This document shows, piece by piece, positions 28,829 to 37,759 of a stretch of 64,000 bases of DNA. The translations under genes were made by a program, and so were the position numbers. Below the pieces are notes generated by a model. The model was not told the DNA's origin and searched no databases. It worked only from the letters and a program-made list of their open reading frames with translations. This stretch comes from Micromonospora sp. CCTCC AA 2012012 (GTDB taxonomy: Bacteria > Actinomycetota > Actinomycetes > Mycobacteriales > Micromonosporaceae). Numbering within the stretch: position 1 is the stretch's first letter; the number at the start of each line of letters is the position of its first letter. The stretch is taken from contig NZ_CP159342.1 of the NCBI RefSeq assembly GCF_040499845.1, forward strand, positions 1,302,001 through 1,366,000, given 5' to 3'.

Positions 28829-28834
28829 GTTCTA
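28829..28834 (-). promoter_or_regulatory. -10 box of leaderless phosphotransferase gene
   Basis: Minus-strand TAGAAC, six nt before ATG 28822. Confidence 0.5.
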
Positions 28835-28890
28835 GTCGGTGGCGCCGCCCGCCGCACCGGGTTTTCGGCGCACACCGGACCCGGTCGGCG

Positions 28891-30369
28891 TCAGGGCAGC
28901 GGCCACTCGTGGACCGGTCGGTTGCTGTGCATCAGGTCGACGTAGTGCCGGACCACCTCGCGCAGCGCCTCCGGCCGGTCGAGGTGGTCGGCCGACTCCA
29001 GCCGGTGCAGCGTCTCCACCTGCCAGGTCGCCCCGTTGCGCCCGGTCAGGCAGCGCTGCTCGATGATGCCGAGCAGCCGGTCCCGCTCGCCCGGGTCCAG
29101 CCCCCACCCGTCCAGCCCCTGGTGGGCCAGGGGCAGCAGCCGGCGCAGCACCAGCTCGGTCACCGGCAGATAGCCCAGCCCGGGCCAGAACACCTGGGCG
29201 TCGATGCCGTGCCGGGCACAGTTGGTGAAGTTCTCCTCGGCGGCGCTGAAGGACATCTGCGACCACAGCGGCCGGTCCGACTCCGCGAGGGCCCGGACCA
29301 GTCCGAAGTAGAACGCGCCGTTGGCGACGGTGTCCACCACGGTCGGGCCCGCCGGCAGCACCCGGTTCTCCACCCGCAGGTGCGGCCGTCCCTTGAGCAC
29401 GTCGTAGACGGGGCGGTTCCAGCGGTAGATGGTGCCGTTGTGCAGCCGCAACTCGGCCAGCCTGGGCACGCCGCCGGCCGCGAGCTCCGCCACCGGGTCC
29501 TGCGGGTCGCACACCGGCAGCAGGGCCGGGAAGTAGCGTACGTTCTCCTCGAAGAGGTCGAAGACGCTGGTGATCCACCGTTCGCCGAACCAGACCCGCG
29601 GGCGTACCCCCTGGGCCTTGATCTCCTCGGAGCGGGTGTCGGTGGCCTGCTGGAACAGCGGAACCCGGGTCTCCCGCCACAGCTCCCGCCCGAAGAACAG
29701 CGGCGAGTTCGCGCCCAGCGCGACCTGGATGCCGGCGACGGCCTGGGCGGCGTTCCAGTAGTCGGCGAACTGGGCCGGGCTGACCTGGAGGTGGAACTGC
29801 GTGCTGGTGCAGGCGGCCTCGGGGGTGATGGTGTCGGCGGTGGTGGCGAGACGTTCCACCCCGCCGATGGAGATCGGCAGGTCCTCGCCGCGGGCGGCGA
29901 AGATCTGCTCGTTGAGCAGCGCGTAACGCGGGTTGGCCGACAGCGTCTCGGCGGTCAGGTGCTCCGGCCGCAGGGTCGGCAGGATGCCGATCATGACCAT
30001 GTGCGCGCCGACCGTGCGGGCCTTCTCCTCGGCCGCGTTCAGGCTGGCCCGGACGTGCTCCTCGAACTGCGCGGTGCCGGTGCCGGCCAGCCGGCGTGGC
30101 GCCACGTTGATCTCCACATTGAACTGGCCCAGCTCGGTCTGGAAGTCCGGGTCGGCGATGGCGGCCAGCACGTCGGCGTTCCGCATCGCCGGCAGCGAGT
30201 CGTCGTCGACCAGGTTCAGCTCGATCTCCAGGCCGGTCATCGGCCGCTCCACGTCGAAGCGCGACTCGCGCAGCATCTCGGCGAAGACGTCCAGGCAGCG
30301 CCGGACCTTTTCCCGGTAGCGGGCCCGATCCTCACGACTGAACGTCCGCGCGCCGACATCTTCGCCCAT
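28891..30369 (-). CDS. GCS2-type glutamate-cysteine ligase / carboxylate-amine ligase
   Basis: A 492-aa member of the GCS2 group. Seen: MTGLEIELNLVDD (metal-binding Glu), QFNVEINVAPR, PEAACTSTQFHLQVS and LRLHNGTIYRWNRPVYD. Proteins of this group form gamma-glutamyl amides; some make gamma-glutamylcysteine for ergothioneine or glutathione, others have unknown amine acceptors. At ~490 aa it is longer than YbdK (about 375) and EgtA (about 430), and no egt genes are nearby, so I give no symbol. The start is ATG 30369, with GTG codons just upstream as alternatives. Confidence 0.8.
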   Translation of the reverse strand: MGEDVGARTFSREDRARYREKVRRCLDVFAEMLRESRFDVERPMTGLEIELNLVDDDSLPAMRNADVLAAIADPDFQTELGQFNVEINVAPRRLAGTGTAQFEEHVRASLNAAEEKARTVGAHMVMIGILPTLRPEHLTAETLSANPRYALLNEQIFAARGEDLPISIGGVERLATTADTITPEAACTSTQFHLQVSPAQFADYWNAAQAVAGIQVALGANSPLFFGRELWRETRVPLFQQATDTRSEEIKAQGVRPRVWFGERWITSVFDLFEENVRYFPALLPVCDPQDPVAELAAGGVPRLAELRLHNGTIYRWNRPVYDVLKGRPHLRVENRVLPAGPTVVDTVANGAFYFGLVRALAESDRPLWSQMSFSAAEENFTNCARHGIDAQVFWPGLGYLPVTELVLRRLLPLAHQGLDGWGLDPGERDRLLGIIEQRCLTGRNGATWQVETLHRLESADHLDRPEALREVVRHYVDLMHSNRPVHEWPLP

Positions 30370-30520
30370 GGTCACCACCCTGTCACCGTTGGTTCCCCTA
30401 ACCTTGCACGACACCGTGGGGCGGGGAAGACCCGAAGGTCCCTTTACCTACCCCGTCCGCGCCCGGGTGATCCCGGTCGCGTCCGGCGCGCGGCGGCGCG
30501 GTCCGGCGCGGGCGGCTGGT

Positions 30521-30526
30521 TAGCAT
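30521..30526 (+). promoter_or_regulatory. Candidate -10 box (TAGCAT) for the DUF3817 gene
   Basis: TAGCAT would start transcription near 30533 and give a ~22-nt leader containing GGGGGAG, which supports ATG 30555 over the ATG at 30525 that overlaps the box. Confidence 0.45.
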
Positions 30527-30554
30527 GGCGACGACCGGCGGGTGGGGGAGTGGG

Positions 30555-30893
30555 ATGCGCGACAAGGCGACCAGGTTCTTCGTGTGGGCGGCGATCGCCG
30601 AGGCCTGCTCCTGGGCGGCGCTGCTCGCCGGCATGGCCGTCAAGTACGGCCCGCCCGGCAACGAGATCGGCGTACACGTCTTCGGGCCGATCCACGGCGC
30701 GCTCTTCGTGGTCTACGGGATCCTCGTGCTGGTGGTGGCGCGGCTGCGCCGCTGGTCGGTCGTGACCACGCTGGTGGCGCTGGCCTGCGCGGTGCCGCCG
30801 TTCGCCACGCTGGTCTTCGAACGCCGGGCCCGCCGTCGCGGCCTGCTCGACGACCCCGCCGACACACCCGCCCGGCTGACCCCGGTCGGCTGA
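30555..30893 (+). CDS. DUF3817 integral membrane protein
   Basis: A 112-aa protein with three membrane helices (about 8-28, 44-63, 68-88). The family pattern is visible: AIAEACSWAALLAGMAVKYG, then GPIHGALFVVYGILVL. DUF3817 proteins are small actinobacterial membrane proteins of unknown function. GGGGGAGTGGG precedes ATG 30555. The gene is divergent from the GCS2 ligase and convergent with the next gene. Confidence 0.8.
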   Translation: MRDKATRFFVWAAIAEACSWAALLAGMAVKYGPPGNEIGVHVFGPIHGALFVVYGILVLVVARLRRWSVVTTLVALACAVPPFATLVFERRARRRGLLDDPADTPARLTPVG

Positions 30894-30917
30894 CCGGCGG
30901 CCGTCCCGGCGGCGGCC

Positions 30918-31457
30918 CTAGCCGAGCACCGAGCAGGCGGCGATGCCGAACAGCAGCACCGCGCCGACCGTCGCCTGCAGCAGCAGCGCCGGACCCAGGT
31001 GCGACCAGACGGTGGCCGTACGCGGGGTGAGCAGCTGCCCGGTGGTGAGGTTGACGATCCGCTCGATCTTCGGCGGCAGGTCGGCGTCGGGCTGGGGACG
31101 CAGCGTCACCTGCACGTGGTCACCCGGGTGCAGCGCGCTCTGCGGCAGGTGCCCGTGCAGCTCCACCTCGACCAGCCGCTCCGCGCGGTCGCGCAGCCGT
31201 ACCGGGGTGACCAGGAACTCCGGGCCCTTCTTCAGCTCCTTGAAGCTGCGCCGGGCGCCGCCGCCGACGTTCGCCAGCAGGGAGCGCAGCAGCAGCATCA
31301 GCAGTCCCACCACGCCGGCCGCCGTCAGCACCGCCACCAGCACCGGCTGCCCCACCCGCACCTCGCGCGGGTAGCCCTCCAGCAGCCGGAGCACCCGGCC
31401 GGTGACGATCCGCTCCGTCGGGTGGACGACGCGGGAAGCGTGTAGGTCCGTATCCAT
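30918..31457 (-). CDS. Hypothetical two-helix membrane protein
   Basis: A 179-aa protein with one helix near residues 42-61 (VLVAVLTAAGVVGLLMLLLR) and another at the C-terminus (LLLQATVGAVLLFGIAACSV). Between them lies a ~90-residue soluble segment containing VEVELHGHLPQSALHPGDHVQVTLRPQ, which reads like a small beta-barrel domain. I do not recognise the family. A TACCAT box on the minus strand (about 31489-31494) could give a leader of about 25 nt. Confidence 0.6.
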   Translation of the reverse strand: MDTDLHASRVVHPTERIVTGRVLRLLEGYPREVRVGQPVLVAVLTAAGVVGLLMLLLRSLLANVGGGARRSFKELKKGPEFLVTPVRLRDRAERLVEVELHGHLPQSALHPGDHVQVTLRPQPDADLPPKIERIVNLTTGQLLTPRTATVWSHLGPALLLQATVGAVLLFGIAACSVLG

Positions 31458-31606
31458 GATCACCACCGAGAGTCCCGTTGCGTGTACCGATGGTAGCGGT
31501 CGTCCGGGTTGAACGACGTGAATGAACACCGGTCACGCCGATGACCGGCAGGTGAACTCCGGACCGGCGCGGGTATGCGTGCGGCCGAGCCGGAAAGGGG
31601 TCGAGC

Positions 31607-32731
31607 ATGCAGCTGTCCTTCCTGCGCCCGCTCTATGACCGTCCCGGGCCGTGGTGCTCGGTCTATCTGGACGCCTCCCGGGACACCCACGACGCGCGTC
31701 CCGCGCTGGACCTGCGCTGGCGGGCCCTCAAGGGCCAACTGCTGGAGCAGGGCGCCGACGCGGCGACCATCGACGCGGTGGAACGGGTGGTCCGCGGCCA
31801 CGACCCGATGCCGGGGGACTACGGCATCGCCGTCTTCGCCACCGGCGGACGGGTGGTGCTCACCGAGTACCTCGCCGCACCTCCGCTGCGCGACCTGGCC
31901 ACCTGGTCCGCCCTGCCGCACACCATGCCGCTGGTCGCCCAACGCGGCGAGCAGGTCGCCTGGGTCCGGGTGCTCGCCGACCGGACCGGCGCCGACGCCG
32001 TCGCGGTCAGCGCGGGCGGGGTGCCCCGCCGCGCCCACGTGCAGGGGCGAGAGAGCTTCCAGCTGCGCCGGGTGCAGCCGGGCGGCTGGTCCCAGTCCCG
32101 CTACCAGCGGGCCGCCATGGAGGCGTGGCACCACAACGCCGGTGACGCCGCCGCGGCCACCGCCGACCTGGCCGACAAGGTCGGCGCCGACGTGGTGGTG
32201 GTGGCCGGTGACATCCGTGCCACCGGCATGATCGCCGCCCAGCTCCCCGAGCGCTGGCAGGACGTGCTGGTGCGTACCGACGCGGGAAAGCGGGCCGGCG
32301 GCGCCGACCCGACGGCGATGGACGACCTGACCGTGCAGACCATCGCCGAGGTGGCCGACCAGCGGGTCTCCGCCGCGCTGGACCGGTTCGGTCTCCAGGA
32401 GGACGTCGGGGCCGGCCTGGACGCGGTGGTCCGCGCGCTGCAACGCAACCAGGTCGACACCATGCTGATCGTCGACGACGCCTCCGCCGACGGGGAACTC
32501 TGGGTGGGGCCGGACCCGACCGAGATCGCCACCGACCCGGGTCAGCTCGCGGCCATGTCGGTCGACGACCCGCAGCGGGTCCGCGCCGACGCCGCTCTGC
32601 TCCGGGCACTGGTCGGCACCGACGCCGAGCTGACCGTGCTCGCCCCGGAGGAGGCGCCCGACCTCACCGACGGGGTCGGTGCCGTGCTGCGCTACGTCGA
32701 CGCGAGCACCCCCGGGCGGGGCAATGGCTGA
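31607..32731 (+). CDS. Rv2629-like / bacterial eRF1-family (baeRF) protein
   Basis: A 374-aa protein in three parts as in Rv2629 and other Vms1/eRF1-like bacterial proteins: an N-terminal domain starting FLRPLYDRPGPWCSVYLDAS, a central Rossmann-like region and a C-terminal L7Ae-like domain (VDTMLIVDDASADGELWVG). GGWSQSRYQRAA (159-170) sits where eRF1-type factors carry the catalytic GGQ-type loop. Some relatives are thought to release peptidyl-tRNA or bind stalled ribosomes; this is known for Vms1, not shown here. AAAGGGGTCGAGC precedes ATG 31607. It overlaps the TPP enzyme gene by 8 nt. Confidence 0.75.
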   Translation: MQLSFLRPLYDRPGPWCSVYLDASRDTHDARPALDLRWRALKGQLLEQGADAATIDAVERVVRGHDPMPGDYGIAVFATGGRVVLTEYLAAPPLRDLATWSALPHTMPLVAQRGEQVAWVRVLADRTGADAVAVSAGGVPRRAHVQGRESFQLRRVQPGGWSQSRYQRAAMEAWHHNAGDAAAATADLADKVGADVVVVAGDIRATGMIAAQLPERWQDVLVRTDAGKRAGGADPTAMDDLTVQTIAEVADQRVSAALDRFGLQEDVGAGLDAVVRALQRNQVDTMLIVDDASADGELWVGPDPTEIATDPGQLAAMSVDDPQRVRADAALLRALVGTDAELTVLAPEEAPDLTDGVGAVLRYVDASTPGRGNG

Positions 32732-34484
32732 CCGTACGGGGGCGGACCTGGTCGTGGAGCGGCTGCGCGCCTGGCGGGTCCCGCGTGCCTTCGGCTATCC
32801 CGGGGCGGCGATCGCCCCCGTCGTGGCGGCACTGGACGCCTCGGGCGGGGACCCGGAGTTCGTCCCCGCCCGGCACGAGGAGACCGCGGCCTTCATGGCC
32901 ACCGGTCACGCGAAGTTCACCGGTGAGATCGGGGTGTGCCTGGCCACCCAGGGGCCCAGCGCGGTCCACCTGCTCAACGGCCTCTACGACGCCAAGCTGG
33001 ACAGCAAACCGGTGGTGGCGATCATCGGGGAGGACATCTCCGGGCCGCTGGGCGCGGCGCACGAGGAGATCGGCCTGAGCCGGCTCTTCGGCGACGTCTG
33101 CCAGTTCGTCCGGTACGGGCGGGCGCCCGACCAGGTGCCCGCCGTGCTGGACCAGGCGTTCCGGACCGCCGCGGCGACCCGGAGCCCCACCGCGGTGGTG
33201 CTGCCGCGGGACGTGCAGCTCGCGCGGGTGCCCGACCTGCTGCCGCAGACCGCCGGGATCGTCTCGGCCACGCCGGGCGAGCCGCTGGCCCGGGTGCTGC
33301 CGCACGCCGCCGACCTGGACGCCGCCGCGTCGGTGCTGGGCACCGGCCAGCGGGTGGCGATCCTGGTCGGGCAGGGCGCACACGGCGCGGCGGACGAGAT
33401 CGTCGCGCTGGCCGACCGGCTCGGTGCCGGGGTGGCCTGCTCGCTGCTGGGCAAGCCGGTGCTCGACGAGCGGCTGCCGTTCCACACCGGGGTGCTCGGG
33501 GAGGTCGGCACCACCGCCGCCGCCCGGCTGATGGGGAGCTGCGACACCCTGCTGCTGGTCGGCACGAACGATCCGTGGGTCGACTACTTCCCCGTGCCGG
33601 GGCAGACCCGCACCATCCAGATCGATATCGACGGGCGACGGATCGGCACCCGCTATCCGGTGGACGTCCCGCTGGTGGGCGACGCCGTGGAGACGCTGCG
33701 TGCCCTGCTGACCCGGGTGCCCGGCCGGCGTCACGAGCAGTGGCGCGGCATGGTGGAGAGCTCGGTCGACCGGTGGCGGGCGGAGGCGGCGGAACGGGCC
33801 GCCGTACCGGCCGAGCCGATCAACCCGCAGCTGGTGCTCCAGGAACTGGGCACCCGGGTGCCGCGCAGCGGCGCCCTCGCCGTCGACGTGGGCTCGGTCC
33901 TCTACTGGTACGCCCGACACCTGGAGCTGCCACCGGGCGTCGCCGCGCAGCTCTGCGGCACGCTCGGCTCGATGGGCTGCGCCCTGCCGTACGCGGTGGC
34001 CGCCAAGCTGGCCCGCCCGGACCGGCCGGTGATCGCCCTGCTCGGCGACGGGGCGATGCAGTTCAACGGCCTGGCGGAGCTGATCACCGTGGCGCACCAC
34101 TGGCGGCAGTGGCGCGATCCGCGGCTGGTGGTGCTGGTGCTCAACAACCGGGACCAGTCCGGGATCGGTGGTGGGCGGACGCTGACCGACGAGCTGGCCG
34201 ACCGGCGCCCCGACGTGCCGTACGCCGGGTGGGCCCGGCTGTTGGGTCTGCACGGCGTCCGGGTGGACCGGCCGGAGCTGGTCGGCCCGGCGTGGGACGA
34301 GGTCCTCGCCGCGGACCGGCCCAGCCTGCTGGAGGCGGTCGTCGACCCGGCCGTGCCGCTGAACCCGCCGGAGCCGGCCCTGGCGGACCTGCGCGGCCTC
34401 TTCGCCGACGGGGACGCGGCCCGCCGGGTCCGGGAGCGGATGCTGGCCAACCGGGTGGCCGTGGAGGCCGAGGACCTCGTTTGA
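32724..34484 (+). CDS. Thiamine-pyrophosphate-dependent enzyme (pyruvate oxidase/ALS-like)
   Basis: A 586-aa three-domain TPP enzyme. The catalytic Glu is in VPARHEETAAFMA, the central domain spans about 190-330, and the cofactor motif runs LLGDGAMQFNGLAELIT to VLNNRDQ. The overall layout matches pyruvate oxidase, acetolactate synthase-like and glyoxylate carboligase relatives. Substrate residues cannot be assigned, and no small regulatory subunit is adjacent, so biosynthetic acetolactate synthase is unlikely. ATG 32724 overlaps the eRF1-like gene by 8 nt, so the two are co-translated. Confidence 0.85.
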   Translation: MADRTGADLVVERLRAWRVPRAFGYPGAAIAPVVAALDASGGDPEFVPARHEETAAFMATGHAKFTGEIGVCLATQGPSAVHLLNGLYDAKLDSKPVVAIIGEDISGPLGAAHEEIGLSRLFGDVCQFVRYGRAPDQVPAVLDQAFRTAAATRSPTAVVLPRDVQLARVPDLLPQTAGIVSATPGEPLARVLPHAADLDAAASVLGTGQRVAILVGQGAHGAADEIVALADRLGAGVACSLLGKPVLDERLPFHTGVLGEVGTTAAARLMGSCDTLLLVGTNDPWVDYFPVPGQTRTIQIDIDGRRIGTRYPVDVPLVGDAVETLRALLTRVPGRRHEQWRGMVESSVDRWRAEAAERAAVPAEPINPQLVLQELGTRVPRSGALAVDVGSVLYWYARHLELPPGVAAQLCGTLGSMGCALPYAVAAKLARPDRPVIALLGDGAMQFNGLAELITVAHHWRQWRDPRLVVLVLNNRDQSGIGGGRTLTDELADRRPDVPYAGWARLLGLHGVRVDRPELVGPAWDEVLAADRPSLLEAVVDPAVPLNPPEPALADLRGLFADGDAARRVRERMLANRVAVEAEDLV

Positions 34485-34533
34485 CCGGGTCCTCCCGGGG
34501 CATGTCCAGGTGATCGTCTTCGCTGGAGGTGGC

Positions 34534-35604
34534 ATGCCCGTGCCCGTCGACCGTCGCTACGGTCCCGCGTCGCTGCCGGCGGCGCGCGGCCCGGTCTCCG
34601 CCGCGCTGCTGGTGGCGCTGCGGCAGCCGCCGCACGACCTGCCGGCGGCCCTCGGCGCGGAGGTGCCGGCGGTCGACCCGCTCACCGACGAGGACCTCCA
34701 GCTCAGTCTCTTCCTCTGCTACGAGCTGCACTACCGGGGTTGGCGGGACGTCGACGAGGCGTGGGAGTGGCAGCCCACGCTGCTGGCGCTGCGGGCCCGG
34801 ATCGAGGGCCCGTTCACCGCGGCGCTGCGGCGGCTGGTGGGGCCGCTGCCGGCGGCCCTGCCCGACGGGGTGCCGGAGGCGTTGGGCGCCCTGGTGGCGG
34901 CCGACGACGGCCCCTCGCTGGCCGCCGCGTTGCAGCGCCGGGCCAGCCTGGCGCAGTTCCGGGAGTTCGTCGTCCACCGGTCGCTCTATCACCTGCGGGA
35001 GGCCGATCCGCACAGCTGGGCGCTGCCCCGGCTGGGCGGTCCGGCCAAGGCCGCGCTGGTCGAGATCCAGATGGACGAGTACGGCAACGGTCGGCTGGAC
35101 CGGATGCACGCCGAGCTGTTCCGCCGCACCATGCGACGGCTCGACCTGGACACCGACTACGCCGCCCACCTGGACCGGGTGCCGGCGGTGACCCTGGCGA
35201 CCAACAACCTCATCTCGCTGTTCGGCCTGCACCGGCGGCTGCGCGGCGCGCTCCTCGGTCACCTCGCCGCCTTCGAGATGACCTCCTCGCTGCCCAACCG
35301 CCGGTACGGCAACGGCCTGCGCCGGCTCGGGCTGGACGAGGTGGCCACCCGCTTCTACGACGAGCACGTCGAGGCGGACGCGGTGCACGAGCAGATCGCC
35401 GCGTACGACCTCTGCGGCGGGCTGGTGCGGGCCGAGCCGGCCCTGGCCGGGGACGTGCTCTTCGGCGCGGCCGCGGCGCTGGCCGTGGAGCGGCTCTTCG
35501 CCGCCCACCTGCTCGACGCCTGGGCCGCCGGCCGCTCGTCGCTGCGCAGCGCCCCGGCGGCGGGCACGGGCGAACCGGAGCGCGTGGCCCTCTCCGCCGC
35601 CTGA
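34534..35604 (+). CDS. Haem-oxygenase-like diiron protein (iron-containing redox enzyme family)
   Basis: A 356-aa all-helical protein. Candidate metal ligands lie in LCYELHYRG, the DEYGNG segment following VEIQMDEY, and the later FYDEHVEADAVHEQIAAYD. This pattern is that of haem-oxygenase-like diiron oxidases/oxygenases, which perform N-oxygenation, C-C cleavage or desaturation. Its own substrate is unknown. GGAGGT at 34525-34530 fixes ATG 34534. It lies 49 nt after the TPP enzyme on the same strand and converges on a CDGSH iron-sulfur gene. Confidence 0.75.
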   Translation: MPVPVDRRYGPASLPAARGPVSAALLVALRQPPHDLPAALGAEVPAVDPLTDEDLQLSLFLCYELHYRGWRDVDEAWEWQPTLLALRARIEGPFTAALRRLVGPLPAALPDGVPEALGALVAADDGPSLAAALQRRASLAQFREFVVHRSLYHLREADPHSWALPRLGGPAKAALVEIQMDEYGNGRLDRMHAELFRRTMRRLDLDTDYAAHLDRVPAVTLATNNLISLFGLHRRLRGALLGHLAAFEMTSSLPNRRYGNGLRRLGLDEVATRFYDEHVEADAVHEQIAAYDLCGGLVRAEPALAGDVLFGAAAALAVERLFAAHLLDAWAAGRSSLRSAPAAGTGEPERVALSAA

Positions 35605-35623
35605 GGCGTACCCCCCCCGGGGT

Positions 35624-35854
35624 TCAGTGCTCGCGGTTGGTGCCGGCGCGGAAGTCGACCGCCTTGTGCGTGCCGTCGCAGAACGGCTTCAGAGCCGACC
35701 TGCCGCAGCGGCAGAGCGCGACCGTGCCCCGCCGCGTGTCGATCGGCTGCCCGTCCGGGGTGACCAGGGCGAAGTCGCCGCGCACCAGCAGCGGCCCGTC
35801 CTGGTACGGGGTGATGGTGGCGGCGGCGGGCGCTGCGGTCTCGTCGTCGGGCAT
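35624..35854 (-). CDS. CDGSH iron-sulfur domain protein
   Basis: A 76-aa protein with the complete CDGSH motif: LCRCGRSALKPFCDGTHKAV (47-66), giving the Cys3-His ligands of a 2Fe-2S cluster. The N-terminal half (PLLVRGDFALVTPDGQPID) is the usual beta segment of bacterial family members. Such proteins transfer electrons or clusters. The start is ATG 35854; the frame is open far upstream but that part reads as non-coding. It is convergent with the diiron enzyme, 19 nt between stops. Confidence 0.88.
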   Translation of the reverse strand: MPDDETAAPAAATITPYQDGPLLVRGDFALVTPDGQPIDTRRGTVALCRCGRSALKPFCDGTHKAVDFRAGTNREH

Positions 35855-36047
35855 GGGCGCTGGAGTGCCCGCCCGGGTGCCCGCGAAACCCGGCGCGCCG
35901 GTAAGGTCCCCGGACCGCCGGAGGAGGTGACTCGGCGTCCCTGCGCGGCCTGCGTGGCTACCGGCCGGTCGCCACCGGACCGGGGATTGGTCCGGCGCGT
36001 GGGGGGATGCCCCGTTTAGACCCCATCGGGACGGGAAGCCGGGCCGC

Positions 36048-37490
36048 GTGGTGAGCGAACGAGGCAAGGTGGGCCCGGTGCCGAAGGTGCCCGTGGGGCT
36101 GACGGCGGCGGACGCCGGACTGGCCGGCGACCGGGTCGTCGCCGTCGGCAGCACCGCGCGGGTGCTGGTGGCGGCGACCGCCCGGGCACTGCGCGGCGAC
36201 GACTGCGCCGACCTGGGCCACCCCACGCCGCTGTCCCGCTTCACCGGCGCCCCCGAGCCCGTCCGGCGGGCCGCGGCGGCCCGGGCCGTCGGCCGGGTCG
36301 CGCTCACCCCGGCCCAGACCGCCGAGGTGGACGCCGAGCGGGTGGCCCGCTGGATCGTCGCCCAGTACCCGCACCGGCGCTGGCCCGCCGTGGTGCTCGG
36401 CTCGCCGCACGGTGCCGCCGCGCACCTCGCCGTGGCCCTCGGGACGCCCTGGCTGCCCGCCGGCTTCGAGCTGACGGTGCACTGGAACAGGGGAGCGGTG
36501 GACCGGCCGCAGGCCGCCCTCGACCACGGCGCCGCCCTCGCCACCCGCCTGCTCGCCGGCAATCCCGACGTGCACGTCCGGCAGGTGCACTGCCCGGCCA
36601 GCCGGGGCGCGCTCACCGGCGCCACGGTGGCCCTCGCCGTGCGGTGGCGGACGCTGCCGGCGGCGTACCGGCGGTTCCTGGCCGACCGGCTCGACCCCGG
36701 CGCGCCGGTGCTGCTGCTGCACGACGCCCGTACCTGGCCGCTGCTCGACGACGGGCGGGGACACAGCTTCCAGGTCGGCTGCCCCGCCAGCGGCCTGGAC
36801 CCGGTCGACTTCCACCCGGACGCGCCCGCGCTGCGTCAGGTGCTCCGCGCGGCCGGCGGGGACGGCCGGCACTGGACGCCCCCGCAGGTCACCACCCCGC
36901 AGGGGGACGCCGAGCACGGTGTGGAGTCCGGCTTCGACCAGGCCGCCCAGGAGTGGACCGGCCGCACCGGCCACCCGCTGCACCGGGTGCGGGTGCCGCA
37001 CCCCGACGCGCTCAGCGCCGCCGTCGCCGACCTGTACCGGGGCTGGCTGCGGCGCGGCGGCAAGACCGGGAACCGGCTGGTGGTCGAGTGCGGTCGGCTG
37101 CTCGACCCGTGGCAGGTGCTACGCGCCGGGCTGGTGCCGTACTGGTGCGAGAACGCCACCCGGCGCCGGGTGGAGGCGGTGGAGTGGTGGCTCGCCAGCA
37201 GCGAGCCGTTCAGCTCGGTGGACGTGCTGCCGGAGCCGCCGGGGGTCCGCTCGCCGGCCCTCGCGGGGCTGCCGCAGTGGCTCGCCGTGGCCGGGTTCGG
37301 CCGTCGGCGGCGGGCCCTGGACCGGGGCTGCGCACGCGGCTACCCGGTCTCCTCGGTGCCGACCCGGCGGGCCACCGAGGTGCTCCGCAACCAGCCGTAC
37401 GACCTGCCCGTACCGCCCCGGCTGGGGATGGCCGACGCGCTCGACGCCCTCCGCGCCGGGGGCAGCCACCAGGGGCTGCTGGTCAGCTGA
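36048..37490 (+). CDS. Conserved hypothetical protein, unrecognised
   Basis: A 480-aa soluble protein I cannot place. The first ~110 residues include PRTPLSRF-like GHPTPLSRFTGAPEPV and a run that could be a Rossmann-like half (RWPAVVLGSPHGAAAHLAVALGTPWLPAGFELTV split over two motifs). The middle has LLLHDARTWPLLDD and the C-terminal part GKTGNRLVVECGRLLDPWQV and PYWCENATRRRVEAVEWW. No membrane segment or signal peptide. Codon use is normal, with GC-rich third positions throughout. GTG 36048 is listed; GTG 36078, preceded by AAGGTGGG, is at least as good. Confidence 0.65.
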   Translation: MVSERGKVGPVPKVPVGLTAADAGLAGDRVVAVGSTARVLVAATARALRGDDCADLGHPTPLSRFTGAPEPVRRAAAARAVGRVALTPAQTAEVDAERVARWIVAQYPHRRWPAVVLGSPHGAAAHLAVALGTPWLPAGFELTVHWNRGAVDRPQAALDHGAALATRLLAGNPDVHVRQVHCPASRGALTGATVALAVRWRTLPAAYRRFLADRLDPGAPVLLLHDARTWPLLDDGRGHSFQVGCPASGLDPVDFHPDAPALRQVLRAAGGDGRHWTPPQVTTPQGDAEHGVESGFDQAAQEWTGRTGHPLHRVRVPHPDALSAAVADLYRGWLRRGGKTGNRLVVECGRLLDPWQVLRAGLVPYWCENATRRRVEAVEWWLASSEPFSSVDVLPEPPGVRSPALAGLPQWLAVAGFGRRRRALDRGCARGYPVSSVPTRRATEVLRNQPYDLPVPPRLGMADALDALRAGGSHQGLLVS

Positions 37491-37759
37491 CCGGCGCGTC
37501 CCGGGGGCACGCCGGCCCGGGCCCGCGCCCCGCCCCACCAACCCCGGCGAAACATCCTCGCGATCTCGCGGTCCGTGATTGAGTACCTACGGAGCGGGAA
37601 CACCGCTCGCTGCGACGGCCGATCGGCGCTGCGCGGCGACGTGTCGTCGCTTCCGACGTGCCCGTCACGTAACCCACTTTCCGGCCCGGTGCGTGGCTCG
37701 ACCACGCGCACGACCGGTTTCCCAATCCGGGCGGGGGACCTTCGGCGAGGGAGGCGCGG

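Noticed and set aside
28909..30765. A 618-codon plus-strand frame opposite the GCS2 ligase
   Set aside because: Composition is Val/Gly/Arg/Gln-rich without motifs; the minus-strand product is a recognised enzyme. Similar long antisense frames at 13921-16842, 15116-18196, 23037-25637, 45418-48795 and 48228-52154 were rejected for the same reason.
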